Origin: Ruegeria sp. AD91A
Lineage (GTDB): Bacteria; Pseudomonadota; Alphaproteobacteria; Rhodobacterales; Rhodobacteraceae
NCBI RefSeq assembly: GCF_003443535.1
Contig: NZ_CP031946.1
Span: 1,302,001 to 1,366,000 of the forward strand
Direction: 5' to 3'
DNA: 64,000 bases
A program made the translations under genes and the position numbers. A model generated the notes under the pieces. The model was not told the DNA's origin. It made no database searches and saw only the letters and a program-made list of their open reading frames with translations. Below, piece by piece: positions 17,598 to 25,718 of the stretch (position 1 is the stretch's first letter; each line of letters opens with the position of its first letter).

Positions 17598-18694
17598 GTA
17601 TGCATCTCCCTGTGTTCCGCGTTCAATTTGTCCCAGTCGAATTCTATTCCGGTTCCCGGAGTATCCGGGGCTACTGCCAGACAGTCTTCCACAACCAGCG
17701 GACGGGTCGTGTACTGGTCTATTGGGAATGAGTGTACTTCTAGCCACCCTGCTTTGGGTTGCGCAGAAACAAGGCTGACATGCAGCTCCTGCATCCCATG
17801 ACTGCAAACCGGAATACCGTGCTGTGCGCTTAGCGCGGCCACGCGCAACCAGCCGGTGATCCCGCCGCAGTTTGAGGCATCGGGCTGGATGAAACTCAGC
17901 TTCGCGTCATCGAAAGCGTATTCGAACTCGTGTATGGTGTGCAGGTTTTCACCCATGGCAAGGGGTACGCTTGTCGCTTCGGCAATTCGGCCATAGCCTT
18001 TGTAGTCATCTGGAATAGTCGGTTCCTCAAACCACAAGATATCGCAGTCGGCGAACCCTCGGGCCGCCACGATTGCCTGTTCGACGGTCATCGAATAATT
18101 CGCGTCAACCATGAAGAACCGGTCCGTTCCCAACATCTCGCGCACCGCCCGGGCACGCGCAAGATCGTCGGCCAGATCCGGTTGCCCGACCTTGATCTTG
18201 ACTGCGTTGAACCCACGCGCAAGGTAACCTTCGGTCTGGCGCAGCAGTTTCTTCAACGAGAAATTCAGGTCGATCCCGCCAGCGTAGGCCTTGCATCGTT
18301 TGGACGCTCCGCCGGCCATCTGCCACAATGGTGCATTCTGCGTTCTGCCGCGAATATCCCACAGGGCAATATCCACGGCTGAGATGGCAAACGAGGCGAT
18401 CCCGCCCCGTGCGACGTAGTGCACGTGCCACTGCATGGCATCGTACAGGCTTTCGATCTGTTCGGCGTCTTTTCCTACAAGGAACGGCGCCAGGTCATGC
18501 TGGATCATCGCCAGGATGGCATGACCTCCCTTGCCCCCCGTATAGGTATACCCGACCCCCTCGATCCCATCCGTCGTTTGAATGGTGACGGTGATCAATT
18601 GAAAGAACGTGTGATCCCCATGTTTGGCATCGACCAGGACCTCGGCGAGCGGGACGTTGAACAGCCGCGCTGAAACACTCTCTATGCGATTCAC
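17594..18694 (-). CDS. Mandelate racemase/muconate lactonizing enzyme family acid-sugar dehydratase
   Basis: 366 residues with an enolase-superfamily capping domain and barrel. KxK (KIKVG) on the second strand, metal ligands in DANY, WFEEP and MGENLHT, and a late histidine in CSHGMQELH place it in the mandelate-racemase subgroup with a histidine base. Members mostly dehydrate sugar acids such as galactarate, talarate, gluconate or fuconate. The start is GTG 18694, overlapped by the stop of an ABC-permease remnant (GTGA), which shows that the gene was once downstream in a transporter operon. The exact sugar acid cannot be assigned. Confidence 0.86.
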   Translation of the reverse strand: MNRIESVSARLFNVPLAEVLVDAKHGDHTFFQLITVTIQTTDGIEGVGYTYTGGKGGHAILAMIQHDLAPFLVGKDAEQIESLYDAMQWHVHYVARGGIASFAISAVDIALWDIRGRTQNAPLWQMAGGASKRCKAYAGGIDLNFSLKKLLRQTEGYLARGFNAVKIKVGQPDLADDLARARAVREMLGTDRFFMVDANYSMTVEQAIVAARGFADCDILWFEEPTIPDDYKGYGRIAEATSVPLAMGENLHTIHEFEYAFDDAKLSFIQPDASNCGGITGWLRVAALSAQHGIPVCSHGMQELHVSLVSAQPKAGWLEVHSFPIDQYTTRPLVVEDCLAVAPDTPGTGIEFDWDKLNAEHREMHT

Positions 18695-18861
18695 GAACCT
18701 AAGACCTTCTGCTGCCTAACAATAACCCGAGACTGTAAAAGGATGACCGCAAAAAGAAAGACTCCACGTATGACCATCTGCCAATAGGCACTGAAACTGA
18801 TGGTGCCCCGGCCGTTTTCAAAGTTCAGACACGCTTGCATCACAGGCAACGCCCCGCATAA
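18691..18861 (-). pseudogene. C-terminal stump of an RbsC-type sugar ABC permease
   Basis: Reading from 18861 down to the TGA at 18693-18691 gives 56 residues without a proper start. They include GALPVMQACLNFENG, then SAYWQMVIRGVFLFAVILLQ. This matches the end of RbsC/XylH/AraH permeases, where an NGL segment, a YWQ or FWQ followed by VKG, and a last hydrophobic helix are standard. A stop lies just upstream in frame, and the roughly 270 residues that should precede are absent. The stop overlaps the GTG of the dehydratase as GTGA. I read it as the deletion scar of a sugar ABC transporter operon. Confidence 0.7.
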
Positions 18862-19049
18862 TCACCACGAAGGATGAGCCAAACTCTCTCATAGCTTAAC
18901 ACGCAATTGGTTCCAAAAATTCTGACGACGGAAAGGGCCATTTCGGCCATACATTCACCCATCGTAAGAATACGCATTTTTCGGTTTCCTGTACTTCGAA
19001 GTTTGAGAAACGGTAGCGTTCGACAATTATGTAACCTGTTCTGCCGTGG
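18862..19049. other. Non-coding junction between two catabolic modules
   Basis: Between the permease stump and the SDR gene lie 188 bases with no recognisable gene on either strand. Only weak dyads are visible (GGCC at 18938-18941 and 18947-18950). All flanking genes point to the minus strand, so transcripts from the TRAP operon could read through. It probably marks the join where the upstream part of the ABC operon was lost. Confidence 0.4.
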
Positions 19050-19793
19050 TCACGAGAACAGCATCCCACCATTGATATCGACATTGGTTCCGGTCAGATA
19101 AGCCGCGTCCTTGCTTGCTAGAAACGCCACTAGGTTCGCAACATCCTGAGACCGGCCTTGCCGCTTGAGCGGCGCGGCTGCTTCTAGCCCGCGACGGCCT
19201 GCATCGGGAGTATGGATGTTATGGAAATCCGTGTCGATCATACCTGGGCAGATTGCATTGACACGGATATCGGGACCCAGTTCTTTTGCAAGACTACGGG
19301 TGAGCGTCATGACCCCGCCTTTTGATGTTGCATAAGCCGAAGCACCCGGGCCGCCGCCATCGCGACCCGCCTGACTGGCGATGTTTACAATCGCCCCGGA
19401 TTTCATATGCAGCAGAGCCGCTTTGACCATAAGAAACGTGCTGGTCAGGTTGAGATCCATGACAGCCTGCCAATGTTCAAGCGACATCTCGGTGATTTTC
19501 TTGCGCGCGATCAAACCTCCGGCATTATTCACCAGAATGTTCAGGCTGCCATAGGTATCGACCGTCTTGGCGATCAACGCATCGACCTCTTCGGGTTTGT
19601 TCAGGTCGCCTTGCATTGCAAACGCCTGACCACCGATCTTTTTGATCTCGGTTACGGTTTCCTCGGCGCCGGCATTACTGGCGAAATAGTTCACCGCGAC
19701 ATTTGCCCCTTCGGAGGCAAGTTTGACAGCGCAGGCGCGCCCGATATCGCGGCCGCCACCCGTGACAATTGCGGTCTTTCCCTGAAGTCTCAT
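19050..19793 (-). CDS. SDR-family oxidoreductase (FabG-like)
   Basis: 247 residues of a classical short-chain dehydrogenase. The cofactor motif is [10 protein letters not shown], with NNAGG. The catalytic serine is in NIASQAG, and tyrosine and lysine in YATSK. The end [13 protein letters not shown] is usual for FabG-like enzymes. It resembles 3-oxoacyl-ACP reductase in sequence, but its place behind TRAP, GlcG-like and beta-hydroxyacid dehydrogenase genes argues for oxidation of the imported substrate. The gap to the preceding gene is 54 bases. Substrate unknown. Confidence 0.85.
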   Translation of the reverse strand: MRLQGKTAIVTGGGRDIGRACAVKLASEGANVAVNYFASNAGAEETVTEIKKIGGQAFAMQGDLNKPEEVDALIAKTVDTYGSLNILVNNAGGLIARKKITEMSLEHWQAVMDLNLTSTFLMVKAALLHMKSGAIVNIASQAGRDGGGPGASAYATSKGGVMTLTRSLAKELGPDIRVNAICPGMIDTDFHNIHTPDAGRRGLEAAAPLKRQGRSQDVANLVAFLASKDAAYLTGTNVDINGGMLFS

Positions 19794-19847
19794 GGTTGTT
19801 CTTCCCCGTTCAATTGGTGCTGCTATGCGTGACTGATTGATCTGACG

Positions 19848-20720
19848 CTAAAGCTTGGCAAAATAGTCGAAGATTTCCGGCACGTTGCCGTCGCCCATGC
19901 CTGCGTCCGCGGCGGCCTGAAGGTTGTTCGCGGTTCCTTCAGCGATCTCGGCACGAGTGCCCACGTCCTCGGCCAGCTTCAGGAAGTAACCAAGATCCTT
20001 GTTGGCGTTGTTAATCGAAAACCCCAAATCGCTGACACCATCCACCGCGTAGTTCTTACAAAACTGCATAAAGGGGGAATTAGACGGTCCAGCTGACATG
20101 ATGTCAAAAAGCTGCTGTTTGTTTACCCCTGAACGTTCAGCCACAGCAAAGGCTTGGCTCATGGTGCAAACCGTCGTCATACCCATAAAGTTGTTGATGA
20201 GCTTGGTCACGTGGCCCGCACCCAGTTCGCCGAGGTGAAAGACATTTTCCCCCAGTACATCCAGGACAGGCTTCACCTTCTCAAAGTTGGCCATATCCCC
20301 CGCTGCCATGATATTCAGCAAACCATCCTTGGCGTGCATTGGCGTGCGTCCGAGCGGAGCGTCAACCATACCGGCACCTTTGGCGGCCAAATCAGCGCCA
20401 ATTTTTCGTGTGGACGCTGGGATGGAAGTCCCAAAGTCAATGACCACAGCACCTTTTTTTATGCCTGCCAAGATGCCGTCATCGCCATAGATCAGGCTTT
20501 CGACGACTTCCGATGTCGTTACACATAGCATCACGATGTCGCTGTTCGCAGCAAGCTCTCGTGGGGTCGTAAACTCCACAGCGCCGCGGTTGACTGTGGC
20601 GGCCACCGCTTCCCTGTTGCGGCCCATGACAACCAAATCGAAACCGTTGTTTTGCAGGCATTCTGCCATGTTGCCGCCCATGAGACCGAGGCCTATGAAA
20701 CCGATGACGGGTTTTGTCAT
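19848..20720 (-). CDS. Beta-hydroxyacid dehydrogenase, YihU/GHB-dehydrogenase-like (second copy)
   Basis: 290 residues. GFIGLGLMGGNMAE opens the NAD(P) fold, the substrate loop is DAPLGRTPMHAK, and the catalytic lysine lies in TKLINNFMGM. It shares the GRTP loop and the SAGP segment with the protein at 3713-4600 and differs from the DTPVSGG enzyme at 13461-14351. The loop resembles that of sulfolactaldehyde reductase and gamma-hydroxybutyrate dehydrogenases. It lies in a TRAP operon between a GlcG-like gene and an SDR, so it probably processes the imported acid or an aldehyde derived from it. Confidence 0.85.
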   Translation of the reverse strand: MTKPVIGFIGLGLMGGNMAECLQNNGFDLVVMGRNREAVAATVNRGAVEFTTPRELAANSDIVMLCVTTSEVVESLIYGDDGILAGIKKGAVVIDFGTSIPASTRKIGADLAAKGAGMVDAPLGRTPMHAKDGLLNIMAAGDMANFEKVKPVLDVLGENVFHLGELGAGHVTKLINNFMGMTTVCTMSQAFAVAERSGVNKQQLFDIMSAGPSNSPFMQFCKNYAVDGVSDLGFSINNANKDLGYFLKLAEDVGTRAEIAEGTANNLQAAADAGMGDGNVPEIFDYFAKL

Positions 20721-20745
20721 ATCTGACTCCTTAATCTCTTTCTAA

Positions 20746-21165
20746 TTAGACTTCGCAGAGCGCTGTGACCGCTGCATGCGCGACTTCGAGATCTTGCGCT
20801 GGTGAGCCCGAGCTCACTCCGATCCCGCCGACAACATGTCCGTCAACCGTCACAGGGAGGCCACCTGAAACAGTCACCATGCGCCCCCCCAACGATGAAG
20901 ATATTCCATGTGCGGCCATACCCGGCTGATTAGCTTCACCAAGAGCGTCCGTACCTTTTTGGATGCCGGCCGCGGTGAAGCTCTTGTCGATGGCTAGGTT
21001 GATGCTGGTGATCTTGCCGCCGTCCATCCGCTCAAACGCGATGAGGTTGCCGCTTTCGTCGGTGACGGCAATACACATTGGCACGCCGATTTCCTGCGCT
21101 TTGGCTCGCGCTCCTGCGATTAACTTGCCCGCGTCATCGATGTCCAGGCGTCTTATTGTCAGCAT
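20746..21165 (-). CDS. GlcG/HbpS-like (heme-binding family) protein
   Basis: 139 residues of the GlcG/HbpS/Cob-adenosyl fold family. Landmarks are GVPMCIAVTDESGNLIAFERMDG, the SINLAIDKSFTAA helix and the terminal GGIGVSSGSPAQDLEVAHAA. Such proteins are common beside glycolate, propanediol and TRAP-linked catabolic genes; their biochemical role is mostly unknown. ATG 21165 is preceded by AAAGGAG eight bases upstream, so it is preferred over the longer frame from 21195, which would run into dctM. It is the fourth gene of the TRAP operon. Confidence 0.82.
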   Translation of the reverse strand: MLTIRRLDIDDAGKLIAGARAKAQEIGVPMCIAVTDESGNLIAFERMDGGKITSINLAIDKSFTAAGIQKGTDALGEANQPGMAAHGISSSLGGRMVTVSGGLPVTVDGHVVGGIGVSSGSPAQDLEVAHAAVTALCEV

Positions 21166-21184
21166 CGCCTCATTCTCCTTTGAT

Positions 21185-22471
21185 TTAGGGTCCAATGATC
21201 AGATTCGGCAGCGTCAGCGATATTGCCGGTACAAAAGTGATCAGCATGAGCGCGGCAAAGATGGCGAGGTAGAAAGGCCAAATCGTTTTGACCGCCTTCT
21301 CCATCGGTAGTTTTCCAACAGCACACCCCACAAAGAGACAGGTCCCGACAGGTGGCGTGCAAAGACCAAGACCGAGGTTCACCAAAAGGATCATACCGAA
21401 CTGCAGCGGGTCGATACCCAGCATGTTCATCACCGGCAGGAAAATCGGCGTGCAGATAAGGATGAGCGCGGCCATGTCCATGATCATCCCCAAGAGCAAC
21501 AGCACAGCGTTGATCATCAACAAGATCAGGATCGGGTTTTCTGTGATACCCAACAGGAATTCGACTGTTTTTGTCGGCACCCGGTTGAACGTCAGCATAT
21601 AGGCAAAGGCACCAGCGCAGGCGATCAGGATCATCACCATAGACGTTGTGCGCACCGAAGAGATAACAGCGGTTTTGAAGTTTTCCCAGGACAGGCTGCG
21701 ATAGACAACAAGCGTCACCACAAAGGCATACATTGCCCCGAACGCGCCGGATTCAGTCACCGTAAAGACGCCTGACAAGACTCCTCCGACAATGATCACG
21801 GCCGTCAATAGACCCGGAATCGAACCCACAAAAGCAATGGCAAGTGCGGTCCAACCTGGAAACTGCTCGGCCTGATAACCACGTTTGACCGCTACGACAT
21901 ACGCTGCAATTGCAAGGCAGCAACACATAAGGACGCCGGGCACAACGCCAGCCAGAAACAGTTTTGAGATTGAAACAGCACCGCCTGTTGCAAGGGCAAA
22001 GATGATCATGTTGTGGCTGGGTGGGATGATGATCCCGGCAATTGATGATGTCACTGTGACGTTCACCGCATAGTCGGCATCATAACCTTTGTCTTTCATC
22101 ACCGGTATCAGGATCGACCCAAGCGCCGAGATATCGGCAATTGCCGACCCGGAAATGCCACCAAATAACATGGACGAGAAGACATTGACGATACCAAGCC
22201 CACCGCGCACAGCGCCTACGGCAGCCTGCGCGAACCGAACCAACCGGATCGCGATACCACCGTGAAACATAAGCTCGCCTGCAAAGATGAAGAACGGGAT
22301 CGCCATTAGCGAAAAGACGTTGATCCCCGACACGATACGCTGGAATCCAACAAACAGCGGCAATCCTTCAAACCAAAAGGAAGCCAATGCAGCGATACCA
22401 AGGGCGTATGCCACTGGCGCACCGATGATGACACAAAGGGCAAAAACCCCCAACAGAATCATGAGTCCCAT
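21185..22471 (-). CDS. dctM: TRAP transporter large permease
   Basis: 428 residues and about 12 hydrophobic helices, the standard size for DctM. Hallmarks are FGGISGSAIADISALG, the IPPSHNMIIFA helix and LGLCTPPVGTCLF near the end. It forms the sodium-coupled channel of a tripartite importer with DctQ and DctP. The frame is open to 22660, but ATG 22471 gives the family start (GLMILLGVFAL) and lies two bases after the dctQ stop. The gene beyond it starts 19 bases past its stop. Substrate unknown; small carboxylates or sugar acids are usual. Confidence 0.92.
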   Translation of the reverse strand: MGLMILLGVFALCVIIGAPVAYALGIAALASFWFEGLPLFVGFQRIVSGINVFSLMAIPFFIFAGELMFHGGIAIRLVRFAQAAVGAVRGGLGIVNVFSSMLFGGISGSAIADISALGSILIPVMKDKGYDADYAVNVTVTSSIAGIIIPPSHNMIIFALATGGAVSISKLFLAGVVPGVLMCCCLAIAAYVVAVKRGYQAEQFPGWTALAIAFVGSIPGLLTAVIIVGGVLSGVFTVTESGAFGAMYAFVVTLVVYRSLSWENFKTAVISSVRTTSMVMILIACAGAFAYMLTFNRVPTKTVEFLLGITENPILILLMINAVLLLLGMIMDMAALILICTPIFLPVMNMLGIDPLQFGMILLVNLGLGLCTPPVGTCLFVGCAVGKLPMEKAVKTIWPFYLAIFAALMLITFVPAISLTLPNLIIGP

Positions 22472-22473
22472 GA

Positions 22474-23007
22474 CTATCCCTGATCTATGTTGTCTTGGCG
22501 TTCGTCTCGGCCCAAAAACAGGCGGATCAGATGGCCAGTAGAAAAAAGGAACACCAGCGCGCCGCTGATTGTCAGAGGCAAGGAGCGCAAGCCCTCTGAC
22601 CATTGGATGAGCGGGATCAGGGTGTTCCATTTGAATTTGGTCAACTCGACTCCGTACCAAAACATCATGCCACCGAAACCTGCCATCAGGACATCAGAGA
22701 CCACGACGAAAACCGTTCGCACAGAGGGCGGAACTATATTGCGGAACACAACAACAGAGAGGTGCGTGTGATTGTGCACGCCCGCAGCCGCACCGAGGAA
22801 CGCGATGACCATGACCAAAAGCAGTGAAACCTGCTCGACCCACGTGGGCGTGTTGTTCAGAACGTAGCGGCCGAATACCAGCCAGGCAAAGATCGCTGTC
22901 ATTACAACAATGGCGACGCCGGACAGCAACATGCAAACTCGTGCGAGCAGATCAAGGATCCTGTCCATGTTGCGCATGGCGGCAGGTGGGGTATCTGGCT
23001 CTTGCAT
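22474..23007 (-). CDS. dctQ: TRAP transporter small permease
   Basis: 177 residues with four hydrophobic helices, the normal DctQ layout. The first helix begins at about residue 18 (DLLARVCMLL). The conserved NTPTWVEQVSLLL segment of small TRAP subunits is present, followed by HNHTHLSVVVF. A short cytoplasmic tail ends the protein. It bridges binding protein and large permease. AAAGGAA precedes the ATG. It follows dctP after a 76-base gap that contains a hairpin, and dctM starts two bases beyond its stop. Confidence 0.9.
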   Translation of the reverse strand: MQEPDTPPAAMRNMDRILDLLARVCMLLSGVAIVVMTAIFAWLVFGRYVLNNTPTWVEQVSLLLVMVIAFLGAAAGVHNHTHLSVVVFRNIVPPSVRTVFVVVSDVLMAGFGGMMFWYGVELTKFKWNTLIPLIQWSEGLRSLPLTISGALVFLFSTGHLIRLFLGRDERQDNIDQG

Positions 23008-23028
23008 TGGATTTCCTTTGAGACAAAA

Positions 23029-23058
23029 CGCCCGGCATCCAATTGGTGGAGCCGGGCG
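23029..23058 (-). terminator. Attenuating hairpin between dctP and dctQ
   Basis: On the minus strand CGCCCGGC and GCCGGGCG form an eight-base stem around a 14-base loop, followed directly by TTTTGTCT. It lies between the binding-protein gene and the permease genes. A partial stop here would give more binding protein than permease, a common arrangement in importer operons. Confidence 0.6.
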
Positions 23059-23083
23059 CTCAAAGTTGGACTTTTAAAGCAAC

Positions 23084-24058
23084 TTATTCAGTAGCTTGCG
23101 CCATTTCCACCAACGCTTTCATGTCAGGATTTGCAGCCAAGTAGTCTGCATAAACCGAATCCATTGCGGACTGGAATGGGCCTTTGTCGGCGATTTCGTT
23201 GACCGTGATACCAGCCGCTTCAACATCTTTACGCGCTTGCTCAGAGCCAATTGCCCAAAGCTCACGCTGGACCAGTGCGGCTTCTTCTGCTGCACCGCGC
23301 ACAGCGGCTTGCAACTCAGGCGACAGCGCGTTGAATTTGGCCGTGTTCACGCAGATGCACTCGGGGATAATCAGGTGCTCGGACAAAGAATAATTTGTGG
23401 TCACTTCATAGTGACCGACATTCTTGAACGACGGGAAATTGTTCTCCGCACCATCAACAACGCCGGTTTTCAGAGCTTGCTGAACTTCGGAGAAAGCCAT
23501 TGGAGACGGGTTTCCTCCCATAGCCGAAATCATCGATGTATAAAGATCGTTGTTCATCACACGGATTTTCAGACCTTCGACATCTGCGGGCGTGTTGATC
23601 GGCTTTTGGCTGTAGAAAGAACGCGCACCGGCATCAAACCATGCCAGTGGCAGAACGCCTGCTTCACCCATTGCAGCTGAAACAACCTCACCAGCTTCGC
23701 CGTCCAGCACGCGGAACATGTGCGGCACATCCTTAAAGATGAAAGGAAGCGATACAAGGTTAGCTTCTTTTACCATTGGGCCAATGGGACCCAGGTTGAA
23801 GTTACCGACCTCGATTGCGCCGATACGAACCTGTTCAAGGGCATCCGGTTGGGAACCCAGAACACCACCGTGGAACACATCGACGGTAACTTCGCCGTCT
23901 GTAGCAGCGTCAACCAGTTCGGCAAACTTGTCCATTGCAGCCGTGTTGGGATGGCCGTCGTTGTGGATGTTCCAGGCCCGCCAGTTTTCGGCTGAAGCTG
24001 ATGTTGCAATCAGTGCCACGGCGGTCGCAGTCGCAAAGAACGATTTCGTGAAAGTCAT
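23084..24058 (-). CDS. dctP: TRAP transporter substrate-binding protein
   Basis: 324 residues. A Sec signal peptide (TFTKSFFATATAVALIATSA, cut before ENWRAW) leads to a mature periplasmic receptor. Family landmarks are GVLGSQPDALEQVRIGAIEV, KGLKIRVMNNDLYTSMI with the arginine that binds the substrate carboxylate, MGGNPSPMAFSEVQQAL, and GVVDGAENN. The conserved arginine argues for an organic or sugar acid. It is the first gene of the minus-strand TRAP operon and faces the GntR regulator across a 322-base gap. The precise ligand cannot be inferred. Confidence 0.93.
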   Translation of the reverse strand: MTFTKSFFATATAVALIATSASAENWRAWNIHNDGHPNTAAMDKFAELVDAATDGEVTVDVFHGGVLGSQPDALEQVRIGAIEVGNFNLGPIGPMVKEANLVSLPFIFKDVPHMFRVLDGEAGEVVSAAMGEAGVLPLAWFDAGARSFYSQKPINTPADVEGLKIRVMNNDLYTSMISAMGGNPSPMAFSEVQQALKTGVVDGAENNFPSFKNVGHYEVTTNYSLSEHLIIPECICVNTAKFNALSPELQAAVRGAAEEAALVQRELWAIGSEQARKDVEAAGITVNEIADKGPFQSAMDSVYADYLAANPDMKALVEMAQATE

Positions 24059-24178
24059 GGGTTCTCCTCCCCGATTAATTTTGGACAGGATTTGGCTTTC
24101 ATGGAATTTCAGAGACCGTAAGCCACATAGCTTTCGATTTCCCCAAGAACCAGAATCGCTGCTGTCACTAAAGGGACA

Positions 24179-24233
24179 CTAGTATCCAAGTTCTGTCAAC
24201 TGTGAGCATCTAGTATGTCAGATTGCTTGACAG
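24179..24233. promoter_or_regulatory. Repeat cluster in the dctP/gntR divergent control region
   Basis: The 322-base gap (24059-24380) holds two direct copies of CTAGTAT (24179-24185 and 24210-24216), 31 bases apart, about three helical turns. CTGTCAA (24193-24199) and TTGACAG (24227-24233) form an inverted pair over the same stretch. TTGACA at 24227 with TTTGAT 17 bases on could be a promoter for the regulator gene. The layout fits binding of a dimeric FadR-type regulator that controls both directions. The remainder of the gap shows nothing else. Confidence 0.45.
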
Positions 24234-24380
24234 TCGAAGGCGCAGAGCATTTGATAGGTGAAAGGTCCAAATTGGTTCGCTCAAGCGGAAGTCACTAGAA
24301 AACAAGATTGATTTCAATGCCCTAACGGTGAATCGGGAATACTAAAACGTGATCAAGACAGAGGGCGCAAGCAACATACC

Positions 24381-25049
24381 GTGGAAGAAATAGTCAGACG
24401 AACCACAACCGATGCGGTCTATGAAGCGCTACACGACGAAATCGTTTCGCTTGAAATTCTTCCCGGCACGAAGCTTTCCGAATCTGAGGTAGCGAGCCGA
24501 TTCGGTGTATCACGCCAACCTGTTCGCAACGCGTTCACAAGGCTCGGCAACGAAGATCTGCTCTTAATACGACCACAAAAGGCGACCATAGTTCGGGGAT
24601 TTTCGATGGAGCGTGTGGCTCTCGCTCGATTGGTTAGAATGGCGGTAGAGTTGGAGATCGTCCATCGAGCAATGGATGTTTGGGACGCAACACGTGAAGC
24701 AAAACTTGCAGAAAATCTCGCCTTACAAGAGCAGGCGATCAGTGAAGGTGATCTGTCGGCGTTTCACACGCTGGACTATGATTTTCACAAACTGATCTAT
24801 GTGCTCAGCGGCAATCCGATGGCCTTTGATGTGATGCTAGAATCAAAGCAAAAGGTTGACCGGCTTTGTATGCTCAGCCTTGAAAAGGGTAGTGCCGCAG
24901 AAGCCATCCTCGCCGACCACCGTGAGATTGCAGAGGCTATGGCGGCAGGAGACCATGACCAAGCGCAAGCCTCTGTCAGAAAACACCTGTCCCGCCTCGA
25001 CGAAACCATCGACTTCATTCACAAGACGCACCCAGACTACTTTGAGTAA
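24381..25049 (+). CDS. GntR-family transcriptional regulator, FadR subfamily
   Basis: 222 residues. The N-terminal winged helix contains LSESEVASRFGVSRQPVRNAFTRL; the FCD ligand-binding domain follows, with DYDFHKLIY and DHREIAEAM supplying the usual acid and histidine metal ligands. FCD regulators bind small carboxylates and often release DNA on binding. The start is GTG 24381, with no nearby ATG alternative. It diverges from the TRAP operon and is its likely controller. It could also act on the uronate genes further left, but nothing seen here shows that. Confidence 0.88.
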   Translation: MEEIVRRTTTDAVYEALHDEIVSLEILPGTKLSESEVASRFGVSRQPVRNAFTRLGNEDLLLIRPQKATIVRGFSMERVALARLVRMAVELEIVHRAMDVWDATREAKLAENLALQEQAISEGDLSAFHTLDYDFHKLIYVLSGNPMAFDVMLESKQKVDRLCMLSLEKGSAAEAILADHREIAEAMAAGDHDQAQASVRKHLSRLDETIDFIHKTHPDYFE

Positions 25050-25073
25050 CCGAGGCCAAGCGATCTGGTGGTC

Positions 25074-25592
25074 TCAGGCCGTTCCTCGTTCCGGACGGTC
25101 ATTATCAATATTGAATTTCATTCCGTCCAAAAGCTCGTCCAAATCGGGACGTGCCGCAGGGCCGTTAGAGATATCGACCAGCATCAGCGTCCCGTTCGGA
25201 CGGATACCCAACGCACCAGGTTCGGCAAATAGACCCGTTGTTTCTGCTTCAGATAAAGGTGATGACACATAAAGACCAAGCGAGCGCATTTGCGCTTCGG
25301 TCATTCCATAACAAAGATCAAAATCCCAGCCAAATTCCGCTTTGTCTGCCGCAGCTTTTTCCTTGGTGTCAGCAGAGACAACAACAACGTCCATAACGTC
25401 ATCCCATGCCGGCAGCGCCGCATTCAACTTGTTCAAGAAGCGCTTACAGCGTGGACAATGCTTGCCTCGATAGACAAACAGCATGGTCCAGCGGTCTCTT
25501 TGCTGACCGATCGTAACCTTGTCCTCAGACCCCAGTCTCATAAAACTCATTTGCTCGATTTGCGCGCCTACATTTGGTTTGGCTGAGGTCAT
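25074..25592 (-). CDS. Thioredoxin-fold peroxiredoxin-like (AhpC/TSA) protein
   Basis: 172 residues. The strand-loop FVYRGKHCPRCKRFLNKL holds a CPRC pair at the position of the peroxiredoxin/thioredoxin active site, and VVVVSADTKEKAAADKAEF is the typical second strand and helix. It may reduce peroxides or exchange disulfides in the cytosol; no signal peptide is seen. It converges with the GntR gene (24-base gap) and has no partner reductase beside it. The bases after its start are AT-rich and probably hold its promoter. Next to it on that side lies the decayed insertion sequence. Confidence 0.75.
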   Translation of the reverse strand: MTSAKPNVGAQIEQMSFMRLGSEDKVTIGQQRDRWTMLFVYRGKHCPRCKRFLNKLNAALPAWDDVMDVVVVSADTKEKAAADKAEFGWDFDLCYGMTEAQMRSLGLYVSSPLSEAETTGLFAEPGALGIRPNGTLMLVDISNGPAARPDLDELLDGMKFNIDNDRPERGTA

Positions 25593-25718
25593 GAGTCGTT
25601 CCTTTGTTCTATAAACAATGGCTTTGCGCGGATAACGTTAGCTTAGTTCATGTCACGTTAAGGCAATGATTGAAACCAAGAACGCGATATCATTGGGTGC
25701 TTGAAAGGCGCGCTCGAT

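Noticed and set aside
18907..19101. 64-codon plus-strand frame in the module junction
   Set aside because: It would run into the 3' end of the SDR gene on the other strand and has no recognisable features.
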